DNA of 64,000 nucleotides. Origin: Prorocentrum cordatum (taxonomy: Eukaryota > Sar > Dinophyceae > Prorocentrales > Prorocentraceae). Positions 29,661 through 39,249 of this stretch are shown piece after piece. The stretch is from assembly GCA_963575745.1 (NCBI GenBank), contig CAUYUJ010018627.1:146052-210051 (forward strand), written 5' to 3'. Position numbers and translations under genes: made by a program. The number at the start of each line of letters is the position of its first letter. Position 1 is the stretch's first letter. The notes below the pieces were generated by a model. That model ran no database searches. It had not been told where the DNA came from and was given only the letters and a program-made list of their open reading frames with translations.

Positions 29661-31390
29661 GAGACGGCGATGCGTTCAGGCATGCCGCGCACCACCCCTG
29701 GCATCCACGGGCATTTGACGTAAATTCGATGCTGGTCAACTTTGCTGTAGTACGCGTCCAACTTGCAATGGAACGCCGACAAGAACAAGAAGCCTACAAG
29801 AATTTCGCCCGGCAAGGCCCCATACCCCAAAGCCATGGTGAAGTCGCCATATTCAGAGTGGACGACCATGACGGCTCGGGGAACACGCTGCCAGACGAAG
29901 GACGCGTCGAGCGGCTCGCGGAAGACGCTGCGGTATGAATTGGCGAGCTCCGAATGTGAGACACAAGCGAAGGCGTTGGTGAGGTCCCTGAAGACTTGCG
30001 CCAGCGGCTCCTGAGCATGCCGGAATCGATGGCGAAGTAACAGCTGCACCTGCACAGCGGTCTCCCGACGCCAGAACGAAGGGTAACCCGTGGCATGGTG
30101 CCGCGCCAATGTATGTGTCCCGCGCTCCCAGCTCTGACCGTACAAGTGTGCTCCGTGCTGGCCAAGAGTGACGACGAATTTGGTGTTGAGAGGCGGCGGA
30201 TCCATTGACCCCGGCTTCGGGGTCCGATGCACCTTGGCAACGTGAAGCATGCCAGGAGCCTGGCTCGCCCGAGCGATGCACACATGCATGTGCAACATCG
30301 CGCCTTGTAGAACGCTGTTGTCCAGCGGCTTCCGCACATGCCCCAAACCAGCACTGCGCGTAGGTTGACATCGATTGGGGAACAGCAGAATCTTCCACAA
30401 AACAGTCGGGACAGACCACGGCGGCGGCTGCCGTCGCATCTTCCCGCGCCGCCAGATCCGGGACCGTGTCCGGCGGAAGTCGCGGTGTGCTCGGATCCTT
30501 TGCTCGTCGGAGAAGGCGTACGGTGGCTGCTCGTGTGAAGACACATGGCCACCGTGCGGGCACCACGGAACGGGTTCGAACTCGATCTCTGTAGCGCTGA
30601 ACCCTTTCAGCTTGCCTGGCTTGGCAAATGCATCAACGATACCTTGTTTTGGAAGATGGCCTGCTCGTGGAGCCGCCAGGCGACGTCGACGAGGCCCGAG
30701 CCCTTTGCCAGACAGAGTGCGCACGCATCTCCAGACTGTCCCCCAATCGTGTCTACGTTGAGCCTCTTGTAGGTCTTCTGCGGCGTGCTCTTGACGACGC
30801 CGGCGAGCACGACGTTTGAGCCGAAACAGCGAGAACGTAAGGGCTGCGACCGCCTTCGCAGCAGCGGCGGAATCCTCCTCCCCAGCATCGCTGGGCAAAG
30901 CGCAGACACGTTGCCGAGCGTGATAGCGTTCTTGACGTAATTCATCGTACTGTAGCTGCTCGTCCTTGGTGAGTTCTGGCGGAGTCTGACCCTTGCGGGA
31001 GAACAGCTCAAAAGACACAGTATGAACAGCGTGCCAGATCTGCTCCGCCACGGCGTCCGCCGCAGAACAGCCCGCGGCAGTGCGAACGCTGTCCACGTCG
31101 ATGGAAGGGCAGACCTGGTCTACAAACGTTGCACGTGGTCCGCCCCACTTGTGGCAGCAAAATAGAGCGTCGTGGTCCCACGCAGCATGTGTAGGGCGAG
31201 CGGCAAGATGGACATAGTCAAGTTGTGCACAACAGCGCAGAACGAGGGGCCGGTGATCACGTCGAGAAATTGCTCGCCTGATGTTCGGAAGCTTACCTCC
31301 AGCACGGTGCCGGACTCCCACGCCCGACGCGCGAGCCATGAAGACGCTCGGGACGAGGATGTACTCCATAATGCTCGTGCTGATACCCTT
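29640..31390 (-). pseudogene. LINE reverse transcriptase segment
   Basis: A long open frame carries RT landmarks in order: LAQVFRDLTNAFACVSHSEL (motif A, with the catalytic Asp in DLTNAF), GYGALPGEILVGFLFLSAFH (motif B) and NTTFADNCEDA (motif C, FADN where FADD is usual). The upstream part (VAALTFSLFRLKRRARRRRQ onward) is the basic, helical region that precedes RT in such proteins. The Asn at the second catalytic position and the frameshift right after it argue that this copy is dead. The open frame extends to 32119 but crosses a TIR element and the antisense of another gene, so I stop at about 31390. Confidence 0.78.
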
Positions 31391-31426
31391 CTGCTGAAAA
31401 ACGCCGGGCCTGTGTGGAAGTGAGTC

Positions 31427-31599
31427 ACCACCCACCAAACCACCCCAACCCAACCCGAAGGCCTCAATTTGCCCTCCATTTCCAGTGGGGGGGGGATCGG
31501 GGAACGTCGAAAAAACACGTGGTCCCCGTACCCCCCCCAACCCGAAATTCGGGTCAAATTCGTGCCTTCGGGTTGGGTTGGGGTGGTCTGGTAGGTAGT
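31427..31599. mobile_element. 173-bp TIR element (MITE-like)
   Basis: The left arm (31427-31462) ends CCACCCCAACCCAACCCGAA then GGC. The right arm (31564-31599) is its reverse complement with three mismatches over 36 bp. A small hairpin CCCGAAATTCGGG lies inside (31540-31552). AGTC occurs at both borders (31423-31426, 31597-31600), but a target duplication is not certain. It lies at the 5' limit of the decayed minus-strand LINE. Confidence 0.85.
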
Positions 31600-31697
31600 C
31601 AGTGCGTGTGCGCCAGGGTGGAGCCGGTGCCGGCGCGCCGCCGGACGAGGCAGCGGCCCGTGGTGGCTCTCGCGTGCACGGCCGCGCGCGCCCACCT

Positions 31698-31737
31698 CGG
31701 TGGAGGAGGAGGAGGAGGAGGAGGAGGAGGAGGAGGA
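31698..31737 (+). repeat. (GGA)n microsatellite
   Basis: Short GGA array between the TIR element and the large LINE-like element. Confidence 0.9.
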
Positions 31738-32105
31738 AGCCCATTTGGCCTCTGGCGATCTGGGCCTGCGACCCGATCGATCGGTCAGGGTCGATCGGCG
31801 CCTGCCGCCCGATCGATCCCGCCTCGCAGGCCGATCGCGAGGCCGGGCTCAGCGCGCCGCGGATCGGCGATTCGCCGCCGCCGCTGCCGCGCCCTGGCCC
31901 TTGGCGGCTGCTGCGCGCCTTCGGCGCGCCCAGGAGGGGCCCGACGCCCGAGCCCGCCTGGCACAGGCGGCAGAGGGAGCGCCGGGCGTCGGCGCGGGCC
32001 CTTCTGCGCGTCGTGAGGGCGGCCGACCTCCTCAGCAGCCACCACTCCGCGCAGCAGCACCAGTGCAACCAGCAGAACGAGCTGCAAGACTTCGAGACCA
32101 GCGAG

Positions 32106-34694
32106 ATGGCGACCAACACGAAGTCTCACGGCCATCCAGTGGGGGCCAAGCCGTGGCCATGGAGGTCAAGCACACCAGCATCTGGATCCTCGTACCGCCG
32201 ACACCATGGAGGGCATGGACAGCAGCAGCCACGGCACCAGCCCCAGCACAACCAGCACCACCACACCTCCCACCACGACGAGGATCAACAGCAGCACAAC
32301 GACGCCCAGTACCAGCAACAGTATAAGTACGACTACACGACACCGAGAACGAAGCGGCACCCCTCGAGAAGACGCCACCAAGCCCCCGAAGACTCCACAA
32401 ACGACCACCGACAGTTGCCAAAGCTGACGAAACGACAGTTGGAGGTCACAGAAAAGGTAATGCCCGCCTTGCTTTCGGATGCCAAGGGACACGAAAGCTT
32501 TTCTCTTCCTCCCGACGAGCCAGACATACGTAGGGTTTGGCACGCCACTAAGGTGGCGCGGATGGCACGTCTCGCCGACCAAGTCCACGGAGCCAGGCAA
32601 GCCCAAGTCGACCCGACCCGCTTGATCGAGGAGCTAGCCATAGTCAAGACCATGATACACATGCTGGACACGCCGACGGCTCGCATTTCACAATACAGAT
32701 CCCAAGTGGAGTCACGGATCCAGAGACAGCAGACCGTCGAGAGCCAGCTCAAAGACCTCAATAAGGAGCACGACGAAATCAAGGGCGAGATTGCATCCCT
32801 CAGGGCACTCATCTCCGAGGCCAAGCAGTATCGAGAACACGCCGAACTTTACGAAGACAGTTGTGACGGGGACGGTGAAGATGATGGGAGACAACGTGTC
32901 AGGGGCAAGACACCACACCCCGAGAGACGACAGCGGACACCAATTCGACAACCGGTGCACGAGTCAGCGCCTGCTTCGACCACCAACGACAACAGCGACC
33001 TGCGGAAACTCATTGACGTGCTGACGAGGAGAGTAGATGAGCAGCAGCGCAACCACGGAATACATCAACATCATCTGGCGTTTCTCCACCATGAACGAGC
33101 CGAATCCGATCAACACGAAGCACAACGTCAACTGCAGACCGAGCAGATCCACGAGCTCTCGCAACATCTACAACATTGCCAGGAACAATTCCAGCAAGCA
33201 CAACTCCAACAGAGACAGTCGTACTACGACGAGATCCAAGTCTTCCGACAGCGCGAAGAGCAGCTCCGACAAGAGGCTCGCGAATCCATCACGGAGAACG
33301 TCGCTCACTACCAGCAGAAGGAGGCCTACCTGCGCTACCAGCTCAAGGAGGAAGAGTCAGCGCACCTCGCCACCTTCATCATTCAGAGGAAGCAAGAGGA
33401 AGAGACCTTCAGACATCAGCTACACGAGAACGCCGAGATCATGGTCCAACAATATCAACAACGCTGCCACGAACAACAGCAACGTCTTCTTTCCGAGAAA
33501 GCCCAGGCACAGCAGGACATCAGCAACATCGCGAGGCTTGAACAGAACCAGCTTCAGGACGCCAAGGAACTACTTTTGGAGGAGTTCGGACAGTTTCAGG
33601 CTCAGAAGTACCGAACCTTGACAGCCCAGAGCGAGTACAACAGCGAGATCGACAGGCTTCGAGGCACTTCTCGCGACATGCAGCGCTTCGAGAACGAACT
33701 CCAGGAGCAGCACCAACACCAACTACAGGAGCATCTTCAGCAACACAGACAGGAACGCGAGCGACTGCACTGCGAACTACAGCAGGCCCACGAGTTCGGC
33801 ACCAGCCTCGACGTGGACATCCTCAGGGAGCTCGACACACAACTTCAAGAACGAGACGAGGAAGACGCACGACTGCAAGCCCAAGCAGATGCTGAACAAG
33901 CACAAATCGACAAACAGGTACAAGCCGCACTCCACCTGCTGACCCCACCGTCTTCCTATGATGACTCGGGCTATCAACTATACCTCAGAAACCGCGGCAG
34001 CAGCAGCGGAGGACAGCCCAGCAACAGAGGACAGCGCAGCAGCACACCACCACCACGACCGACACCTGCGATGCCAACCGCCACTCCCACTGCGCGACGC
34101 CCATGCCACGACGCCGACGACGCCAGCGTGCACACCCCAATCCCAGCCGACGACGACGACCTGTGCAGCCCAACCCCTGTTGCAAGTGACGCATATCCCT
34201 TCCCTGTCCCTACGCCATTACCCACCCCCGCCTCGCTCACGCCGATCCCCACTGAGCAGCATACGCCCATCAACTTCCACCCACCTGACCCGCCAAATGA
34301 CCGACCCAGCTCAGCGCCACCACCACGCACCAGAAGAACAGACTCAACTCAGCACAACCACCCATCCACTACTCTCCTCATTGACATCACTTCCGACGAC
34401 GACGTACCACCACCTTCCACCCCAGTGCGCATTCCACTAGCCGACATATCTCCTACCGCACCGATGCAGCCAATCCAACCACCACCTCGCTTCCACCTCG
34501 CCACGCCCGACCGCGCCACATCCGCTCCTCCGCCCCGCACAGCTCTCCGAAAAAACGGATCATCTAGACGAGCGGCCAAGCCCAAGAAAGTCCGTATCTG
34601 CGACATCGGAGACGGCTTCGCAGATCCAGGAGACCGAGTGCCAACCTTCCTCAACGACGAGGAAGCCCCTGCGGTCAACTCACCAAAAAACTAA
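32106..34694 (+). CDS. Retrotransposon ORF1, Gln-rich coiled-coil protein (862 aa)
   Basis: This is probably the structural, RNA-binding-type ORF1 of the element. The N-terminus (residues 1-110) is His/Gln/Arg-rich. Residues about 110-240 are a mixed helical region. Residues about 240-620 form a long heptad-rich coiled coil dominated by Gln and Glu (for example LQKTEQ/EQLRQEARESITENVA-type stretches), and residues about 640-862 are Pro/Thr/Ser-rich and probably disordered. No CCHC knuckle or RRM was seen. The start is chosen at ATG 32106 because the open frame upstream runs through a GGA microsatellite; an earlier start cannot be excluded. It ends at TAA 34692-34694, directly after a perfect A_AAA_AAC slip site. 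Assignment as ORF1 rests on position and architecture, not on a recognised domain. Confidence 0.7.
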   Translation: MATNTKSHGHPVGAKPWPWRSSTPASGSSYRRHHGGHGQQQPRHQPQHNQHHHTSHHDEDQQQHNDAQYQQQYKYDYTTPRTKRHPSRRRHQAPEDSTNDHRQLPKLTKRQLEVTEKVMPALLSDAKGHESFSLPPDEPDIRRVWHATKVARMARLADQVHGARQAQVDPTRLIEELAIVKTMIHMLDTPTARISQYRSQVESRIQRQQTVESQLKDLNKEHDEIKGEIASLRALISEAKQYREHAELYEDSCDGDGEDDGRQRVRGKTPHPERRQRTPIRQPVHESAPASTTNDNSDLRKLIDVLTRRVDEQQRNHGIHQHHLAFLHHERAESDQHEAQRQLQTEQIHELSQHLQHCQEQFQQAQLQQRQSYYDEIQVFRQREEQLRQEARESITENVAHYQQKEAYLRYQLKEEESAHLATFIIQRKQEEETFRHQLHENAEIMVQQYQQRCHEQQQRLLSEKAQAQQDISNIARLEQNQLQDAKELLLEEFGQFQAQKYRTLTAQSEYNSEIDRLRGTSRDMQRFENELQEQHQHQLQEHLQQHRQERERLHCELQQAHEFGTSLDVDILRELDTQLQERDEEDARLQAQADAEQAQIDKQVQAALHLLTPPSSYDDSGYQLYLRNRGSSSGGQPSNRGQRSSTPPPRPTPAMPTATPTARRPCHDADDASVHTPIPADDDDLCSPTPVASDAYPFPVPTPLPTPASLTPIPTEQHTPINFHPPDPPNDRPSSAPPPRTRRTDSTQHNHPSTTLLIDITSDDDVPPPSTPVRIPLADISPTAPMQPIQPPPRFHLATPDRATSAPPPRTALRKNGSSRRAAKPKKVRICDIGDGFADPGDRVPTFLNDEEAPAVNSPKN

Positions 34695-34733
34695 CGAGGC
34701 CCTCACCCCCTGGGGGGCAACTGGCCCAGGGGG
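34685..34733 (+). promoter_or_regulatory. -1 programmed ribosomal frameshift signal
   Basis: In the ORF1 frame the codons are CCA AAA AAC TAA, so the heptamer A_AAA_AAC (34685-34691) is in the exact X_XXY_YYZ phase, followed at once by the stop. Downstream, CCCCCTGGG (34706-34714) and CCCAGGGGG (34725-34733) form a perfect 9-bp GC-rich stem with a 10-nt loop. An outer GGCC/GGCC pair (34698-34701 with 34737-34740) could extend it to start six bases after the slip site. The -1 frame is open for 310 codons. All elements of a canonical signal are visible; function is inferred. Confidence 0.8.
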
Positions 34734-35623
34734 AGCGGCCCAGCATCATACCAGAAGACTGCCTGTGCAACGACGGCACTTCCGACTCCTGCAGTGGTTA
34801 CGCCGACGACGTCAGGCGCCGACTATTCGAGCCCCTGGTAAGCTCCGATCCACCATACGACACTTCACAAGTTTCACCTACCCTCTCATCAGCCAATGGC
34901 GGCATGCGCGTTGGGGAGAGCGCACCTCCAGATTCTTACGAGCATGGCGATATGTGGGAAATCCACACACCGCCCAACATGCGACAGCCTAGTAGTGGAC
35001 CGTGGACCATCCCCTCGGCCTCTACCTCTCGCTTGGGGAGTGCGAGAAGGCTGTCTCACACAGATCACACAGAAATGCCCCGCCAGATTTTGCTTCCCAC
35101 AAACCCCGCACCAACTACGCTAGCGGACCGACCAACTACCGTCACCCGACCTCGACGGCAGCATGTCGACTCACATCCTCCACCAGCGGAAGCCCAGTCA
35201 CGGTCGCTCCCGACGATGACGACGCCACCGCCTACGCCTCGAGAGGAAGCATCGCTTTGTGAGCACGACACGGGGGGGGACACCCCCAGTGGCTGCAGCC
35301 GTTTGGGGCAAGAACGACAAGAACCACCAACAAGGCATCGACGTACTAGCCATTTTGGCCATGATGGCGATCGAGACCGACAATTTTGTGATTCACCGAG
35401 CCGGCCATGTACATCAACTTCTTGCCGGCCACCACCTCCCATTTTTGACTCCCTTGACGCTACCCAGATCCCACGCGGACAAACAGACCTGCCGAATGCG
35501 GAGAGCCACGAGGAAGTACGGCATGTTCGTTTCTCCCGCGAGGTTCACACCCGCGACCAGCAGACCGACAATATCCTCTACCACATCGACTTCGACGAAC
35601 AGGAAACAAGAGACAAAGAGTAA
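34691..35623 (+). CDS. Retrotransposon ORF1 frameshift extension (310 codons)
   Basis: This frame starts at the slip site with LTRPSPPGGQLAQGERPSII and contains CLCNDGTSDSCSGYADDVRR, MWEIHTPPNMRQPSSGPWTI and a C-terminal acidic end VRHVRFSREVHTRDQQTDNI. It ends at a stop at 35621-35623. The first in-frame ATG is only at 34904, about 70 codons in, while coding-like sequence begins right at the slip site. This supports expression as a fusion with ORF1. No domain is recognised; it is hydrophilic, Pro/Thr/Arg-rich and has few hydrophobic blocks. A protease was looked for (a D-T/S-G motif), and the NDGTSDS segment does not fit one well. Alternatively ORF1 and this ORF were once one frame, joined by a simple indel. 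Confidence 0.6.
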   Translation, partial: LTRPSPPGGQLAQGERPSIIPEDCLCNDGTSDSCSGYADDVRRRLFEPLVSSDPPYDTSQVSPTLSSANGGMRVGESAPPDSYEHGDMWEIHTPPNMRQPSSGPWTIPSASTSRLGSARRLSHTDHTEMPRQILLPTNPAPTTLADRPTTVTRPRRQHVDSHPPPAEAQSRSLPTMTTPPPTPREEASLCEHDTGGDTPSGCSRLGQERQEPPTRHRRTSHFGHDGDRDRQFCDSPSRPCTSTSCRPPPPIFDSLDATQIPRGQTDLPNAESHEEVRHVRFSREVHTRDQQTDNILYHIDFDEQETRDKE

Positions 35624-35928
35624 GAAAAAGAAAATAAAAATAGATATCAAAATCGAAGGTAAAAAAAAAAGAGGTATGAAAAAAAAACAATAAAACGATC
35701 ACCGCCGACCGACTCCAAACTGCTCCTCCTGCCCTGCCCCGGTCCATCCCCAACCACCAACTCCCCCCATTCCATTCTGGTCACACCACCATCCCTGACC
35801 CCCCCCCCCCCACTCCACCCACTCAGCCCCCGCCGTCTCCCATAACCTCCACACCCATCGACACTTCAGCCTCCCCATGCTTACCTTACGACAATACCGA
35901 CCGTTGCCACCACGCGGATACAGAGTAA
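35624..35928 (+). other. A-rich then proline-rich spacer between ORFs
   Basis: The segment 35624-35697 is A-rich (AAGAAAAAGAAAATAAAAA) with stops in all frames. From about 35700 to 35925 one frame is Pro-rich and ends at TAA 35926-35928, in the same frame as the RNase H. It may be the degraded N-terminus of the next ORF. Confidence 0.45.
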
Positions 35929-36690
35929 CATGTGCGAAACATTTCCCTACGACCGCTCCCCCGAGATTCCTCGCCATGCCTTTATATAACCCAGACTCCA
36001 CCAACACACCACGCCCAACATGGCAAGACGGATGGTCAAGTTGTACTCGTCGGAGAAGACGAAGAAGGTTTCTCATTTCAAGGTGCAATAGTCGGCAAGC
36101 ACCGCGACTCCACCCTCGTAGAGATCCAAAACCTCACGGACAACGAGACCACCTCGACATCCAGCGAGATCACAGCGCTCATCTGGGCGATAGCCTACAT
36201 CATCCACCAGGACATCAACCACAGTATCTCGGTCCACTCCGACTCGCTGGGAGCGATCCAACTGGCCAGGATGGAGGCCTTCACTAATCGGGACGCCCAC
36301 CTCGTGCAGCTACTGGTGATCATGTATTCGCACGTCAAGGAATATGTCGACCTGTGCCACGTTCACGCCCACGAGATGAACCCGTGGAACGAAGTTGCCG
36401 ACGCCGCAGCCAACTACGCCCGCATCGAGGACTACCCGCACCCACAACCTGAATGGGCTAACATACTCAACGCGTCCCCTCAGCGCAGCTGGGAATTCCT
36501 ACTCGATGCCGACAACCACACCAAAGACGCTTACCCATCCTTTTCACCTGGGATGCTCAAGGCCCAACGCATCGATACCACGGCAACGGCAGCCCACCTT
36601 ACGACACCAGCCAAGTCCACGAAGACCTCGACCGAGATAGACGTCAACGTCGCCACCTACAACATCCAGTCAGGGCGCGAACCTGGCTAA
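35929..36690 (+). CDS. Retrotransposon RNase H domain
   Basis: The frame carries the RNase H1 catalytic pattern in order: TDGQVVLVGEDEEGFSFQGA (first Asp and following strands), TSSEITALIWAIAYI (Glu of the ExxAI helix), ISVHSDSLGAIQLARM (second Asp in the SDSxxAI motif) and VHAHEMNPWNEVADAAANYA (H, N and final Asp). RNase H removes RNA from the RNA-DNA hybrid during reverse transcription. The last residues VNVATYNIQSGREPG already form the first strand of the EEP endonuclease, and the frame stops at 36688-36690. In the +1 frame the text continues NLAKALEDEK before returning to the original frame (KIHKLRK). This shows two compensating one-base slips rather than a true end. No ATG opens this frame; an ATG at 35976 in another frame is an alternative start. 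Confidence 0.8.
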   Translation, partial: HVRNISLRPLPRDSSPCLYITQTPPTHHAQHGKTDGQVVLVGEDEEGFSFQGAIVGKHRDSTLVEIQNLTDNETTSTSSEITALIWAIAYIIHQDINHSISVHSDSLGAIQLARMEAFTNRDAHLVQLLVIMYSHVKEYVDLCHVHAHEMNPWNEVADAAANYARIEDYPHPQPEWANILNASPQRSWEFLLDADNHTKDAYPSFSPGMLKAQRIDTTATAAHLTTPAKSTKTSTEIDVNVATYNIQSGREPG

Positions 36691-36735
36691 GGCGCTCGAA
36701 GACGAAAAGAAAAGATCCACAAGCTCAGAAAGACT

Positions 36736-39249
36736 ATGCTCAACCTGTACATGGAGGACCTCCACCTGATCGGCATCCAGGAAGCCCGCACGCCATGGGG
36801 AGTTCGCAGCGGCAACGACATCACCAGCACGAGTGCGTACGCCTACCACGTCATCTCAGGGGGCCACGATCAGTACAACCTCGGCTGCGAGCTCCACATA
36901 CTCACCAGCAAGCCGTACGGAAAGGCAGGAGCCAAGGACCACTACTTCCGCCCCGATCAGTTCACCGTCATCGAGCACAGCCCTCGGCATCTCGTAGTAA
37001 GGATCGAAGCCCCAGGCTTTCGACATACAGTCTGCGTCGCTCATGCACCACACTCACGAGCCAAGCCACACGAGAAGGATATCTTCTGGGAGATGATCGA
37101 GTGCGCAACTTCTAACCACAGCATCGACATCTTCTTCATCGACGCCAACGCTCGAACGGGCAGTTTATGCAGTCAGGCAATCGGCGATCAAGGCTTCAAG
37201 CAAAAGGAGGACGACAACGGCGAACGATTCCACAAGGTCCTGCAAGGTAACTCTCTCATAGCCGCGAATACCTTCAAAAGCGGAGGCCAGGACCACTACA
37301 CATGGGACTCAGGCAAGGACGTGCACAGACTGGACTACATAGTGGTTGGCCACGAGCTCTTCGACTCTATCTCCTACACGTCCGTAATGTATGGTATCGA
37401 CACAGAACACGACCACTCACACAAGAACGACCACTTCCCTGTCAAGGCTAACCTCGCCTATATCGTCGAGACCACATACCAGCACGGCACGCCCAAGCTC
37501 GACATCGCTAAGCTCGACTCCGAGACAGCCAAGAACGACTTTCAACGACGCCTGCAGCAGATCCAACACCCCCCCTGGGAGACCAACCTCAACGACCATA
37601 CTAAGAGCATCGTCGATCAGATAAAGGACGCAGCCTGCGCCAGCTTCAAGAAGCAGCATCATGCCCCACGCAAGCCCTACATTACCGAGGCCTCATACGC
37701 GCTTCTTCGCTTTCGACGCACCCTCCTCAAGACGATCCGCATCGTGAAAAGGAATGGCATGGGCTCCAAGATATCACGCAGACGGATCCGATACACCGCG
37801 CACCTCATCGCAAACCAGACGGCTTCAGCGTCCCCTGACGACGTCATCCACCTCATGGACATCCCTGGATATACTCAGCTGATGATCAAGACCATCCTCT
37901 TTATCAACCACGCGGACCCCGACCAGACTACGGCTCCATACCACGACAGCACCCACTGCACAACCACCTTCACTACAAACCTTTTCGACTCATACATGAG
38001 CTTCATCAAAGACACCGACAGAGTTCTTAGGAACCGCCTCGATCACGACCGCGACGCCCACCTCGAGCGCCTCTCCGACAACATGATACTATCAGCTGCA
38101 GGGAACGCCCCGCGGCAGGAATGGGCAAACGTGAGGGCATTACTAACATACGGCGGCCGCACACCTAAGAGAACTCCGACTCCCAAACTACGACAAGACG
38201 ATGACGGCGCTCCACTTACAACGCCACAAGCCATTGCGGAGCACGCCCTTCGATACTACGGCAACATAGAGAACGGCATCAACACCGACATCGAAGGCGT
38301 CGTCAAGTACTACAACAACAAGACTGCCCACACCAAGCCGATACCCCACATCGACAACGTCCAGACCATCCACAATCTGACATCCGCCCTGGCAGCCGCC
38401 AAGAAAGGCAAACGCGGCGGGCCCGACGGGAACACCGACGACATGGCACGAGCAGCGCCGCGCCAGATTGCCCGACTTCTGCACCCTATCATGATGAAGA
38501 TGCAAATGATGACGACGGAGCCTATTTCGGCGAAGGGCGGTTTCTCCACCCATTTCTCCAAAGGACAAGGACAGCTTCATCTGCAGAAAGCATACAGGGG
38601 CATCCTCCTGAACAACACAATAGGAAAGATCAACAGCAAGTTCCTGAGAGGCCTCTTCCGCGACATCCTACCCGACCTGCTCATGGACACACAATGCGGC
38701 GCCGTCCCTCACAAGGCGACCGACTTCATCACTCACACCGCCTACACTTTCTTGGACGACTGCCGTGCACAGGCTCGCACGGGCAGCATCCTCTTCCTGG
38801 ACTTGAAAGAAGCCTTCCATTCGGTAATAAAGGAGTTCATTTTTCAGCTGCCGACTCAGGAGGACGAGCTCGAAGACGTCATCGACAACATCGAGATTCC
38901 CATACGCCTACTCCCATCCCTACGACAACGTCTTCGCTGCCCAGCACATCTCAACGCCCACGTCGACGACTCTCACCTCTGCGCCCTAGTTGCCGACCAC
39001 CACACGGCCAACTGGATGACCGCCAAGGGCACCGACGCATACGTGATCCCTCGCACCAGTACCAGGCCAGGGGTGCCATACTCCGACGCAGCTTTCAACA
39101 TGCATTTCTCCCTGGTGCTTCAGGCCATCGCCGACGACGCTGAAGGGGCAGAAGACGGCGAAAGCGGCCACCACATCAGCCCCTGCGACAACCCGCTCTT
39201 CTCTACGGCCCCTCACCAAGGCGGCAAAAAAAAAAAAACAAAAAAGTAA
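36736..39249 (+). CDS. Retrotransposon EEP endonuclease and reverse transcriptase (N-terminal part)
   Basis: Residues 1-240 form an EEP (APE-like) endonuclease that nicks target DNA: LIGIQEARTPWG (catalytic Glu), IDIFFIDANARTG (N of the D-x-N motif), DVHRLDYIVVGHELF (Asp) and HKNDHFPVKANL (terminal D-H). Residues about 540-830 are the first half of the RT: GKRGGPDGNTDDMARAAP, YRGILLNNTIGKINSKFLRG (fingers), SILFLDLKEAFHSVIKEFIF (motif A with catalytic Asp) and STRPGVPYSDAAFNMHFSLV (motif B). The frame then enters an A-rich tract and ends at TAA 39247-39249. The ATG at 36736 falls inside the endonuclease fold, so it is not the true N-terminus; see the RNase H entry. The same frame resumes at 39475 with motif C. 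Confidence 0.85.
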   Translation: MLNLYMEDLHLIGIQEARTPWGVRSGNDITSTSAYAYHVISGGHDQYNLGCELHILTSKPYGKAGAKDHYFRPDQFTVIEHSPRHLVVRIEAPGFRHTVCVAHAPHSRAKPHEKDIFWEMIECATSNHSIDIFFIDANARTGSLCSQAIGDQGFKQKEDDNGERFHKVLQGNSLIAANTFKSGGQDHYTWDSGKDVHRLDYIVVGHELFDSISYTSVMYGIDTEHDHSHKNDHFPVKANLAYIVETTYQHGTPKLDIAKLDSETAKNDFQRRLQQIQHPPWETNLNDHTKSIVDQIKDAACASFKKQHHAPRKPYITEASYALLRFRRTLLKTIRIVKRNGMGSKISRRRIRYTAHLIANQTASASPDDVIHLMDIPGYTQLMIKTILFINHADPDQTTAPYHDSTHCTTTFTTNLFDSYMSFIKDTDRVLRNRLDHDRDAHLERLSDNMILSAAGNAPRQEWANVRALLTYGGRTPKRTPTPKLRQDDDGAPLTTPQAIAEHALRYYGNIENGINTDIEGVVKYYNNKTAHTKPIPHIDNVQTIHNLTSALAAAKKGKRGGPDGNTDDMARAAPRQIARLLHPIMMKMQMMTTEPISAKGGFSTHFSKGQGQLHLQKAYRGILLNNTIGKINSKFLRGLFRDILPDLLMDTQCGAVPHKATDFITHTAYTFLDDCRAQARTGSILFLDLKEAFHSVIKEFIFQLPTQEDELEDVIDNIEIPIRLLPSLRQRLRCPAHLNAHVDDSHLCALVADHHTANWMTAKGTDAYVIPRTSTRPGVPYSDAAFNMHFSLVLQAIADDAEGAEDGESGHHISPCDNPLFSTAPHQGGKKKKTKK

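Larger units (their letters stand above)
27900..31415 (-). mobile_element. Decayed non-LTR retrotransposon (LINE), minus strand
   Basis: From 31.4 kb down to 27.9 kb the minus strand carries pieces of one pol protein in several frames: a reverse transcriptase, a downstream tail and a C-terminal pair of zinc fingers. It is broken by at least two frame changes and by a nested 187-bp TIR element (28560-28746). Its 5' end abuts another TIR element (31427-31599). It sits head-to-head with the plus-strand element starting near 32.1 kb but is a different clade, because its RT active site is FADN-type rather than FVDD. No poly(A) tail or target-site duplication is evident. Confidence 0.75.

Noticed and set aside
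31602-32105. N-terminal 168 codons upstream of ORF1 in the same frame
   Set aside because: They run through a GGA microsatellite and GATCGATC-rich DNA with Arg-rich noise, so ATG 32106 is preferred.
29399-32119. A single 906-codon minus-strand gene
   Set aside because: Only about 29640-31390 has RT character. The rest crosses a TIR element and the antisense of ORF1, and the true downstream part is in another frame.
34691-35623. Retroviral-type aspartic protease in the frameshift extension
   Set aside because: No D-T/S-G with the expected hydrophobic flanks was found.
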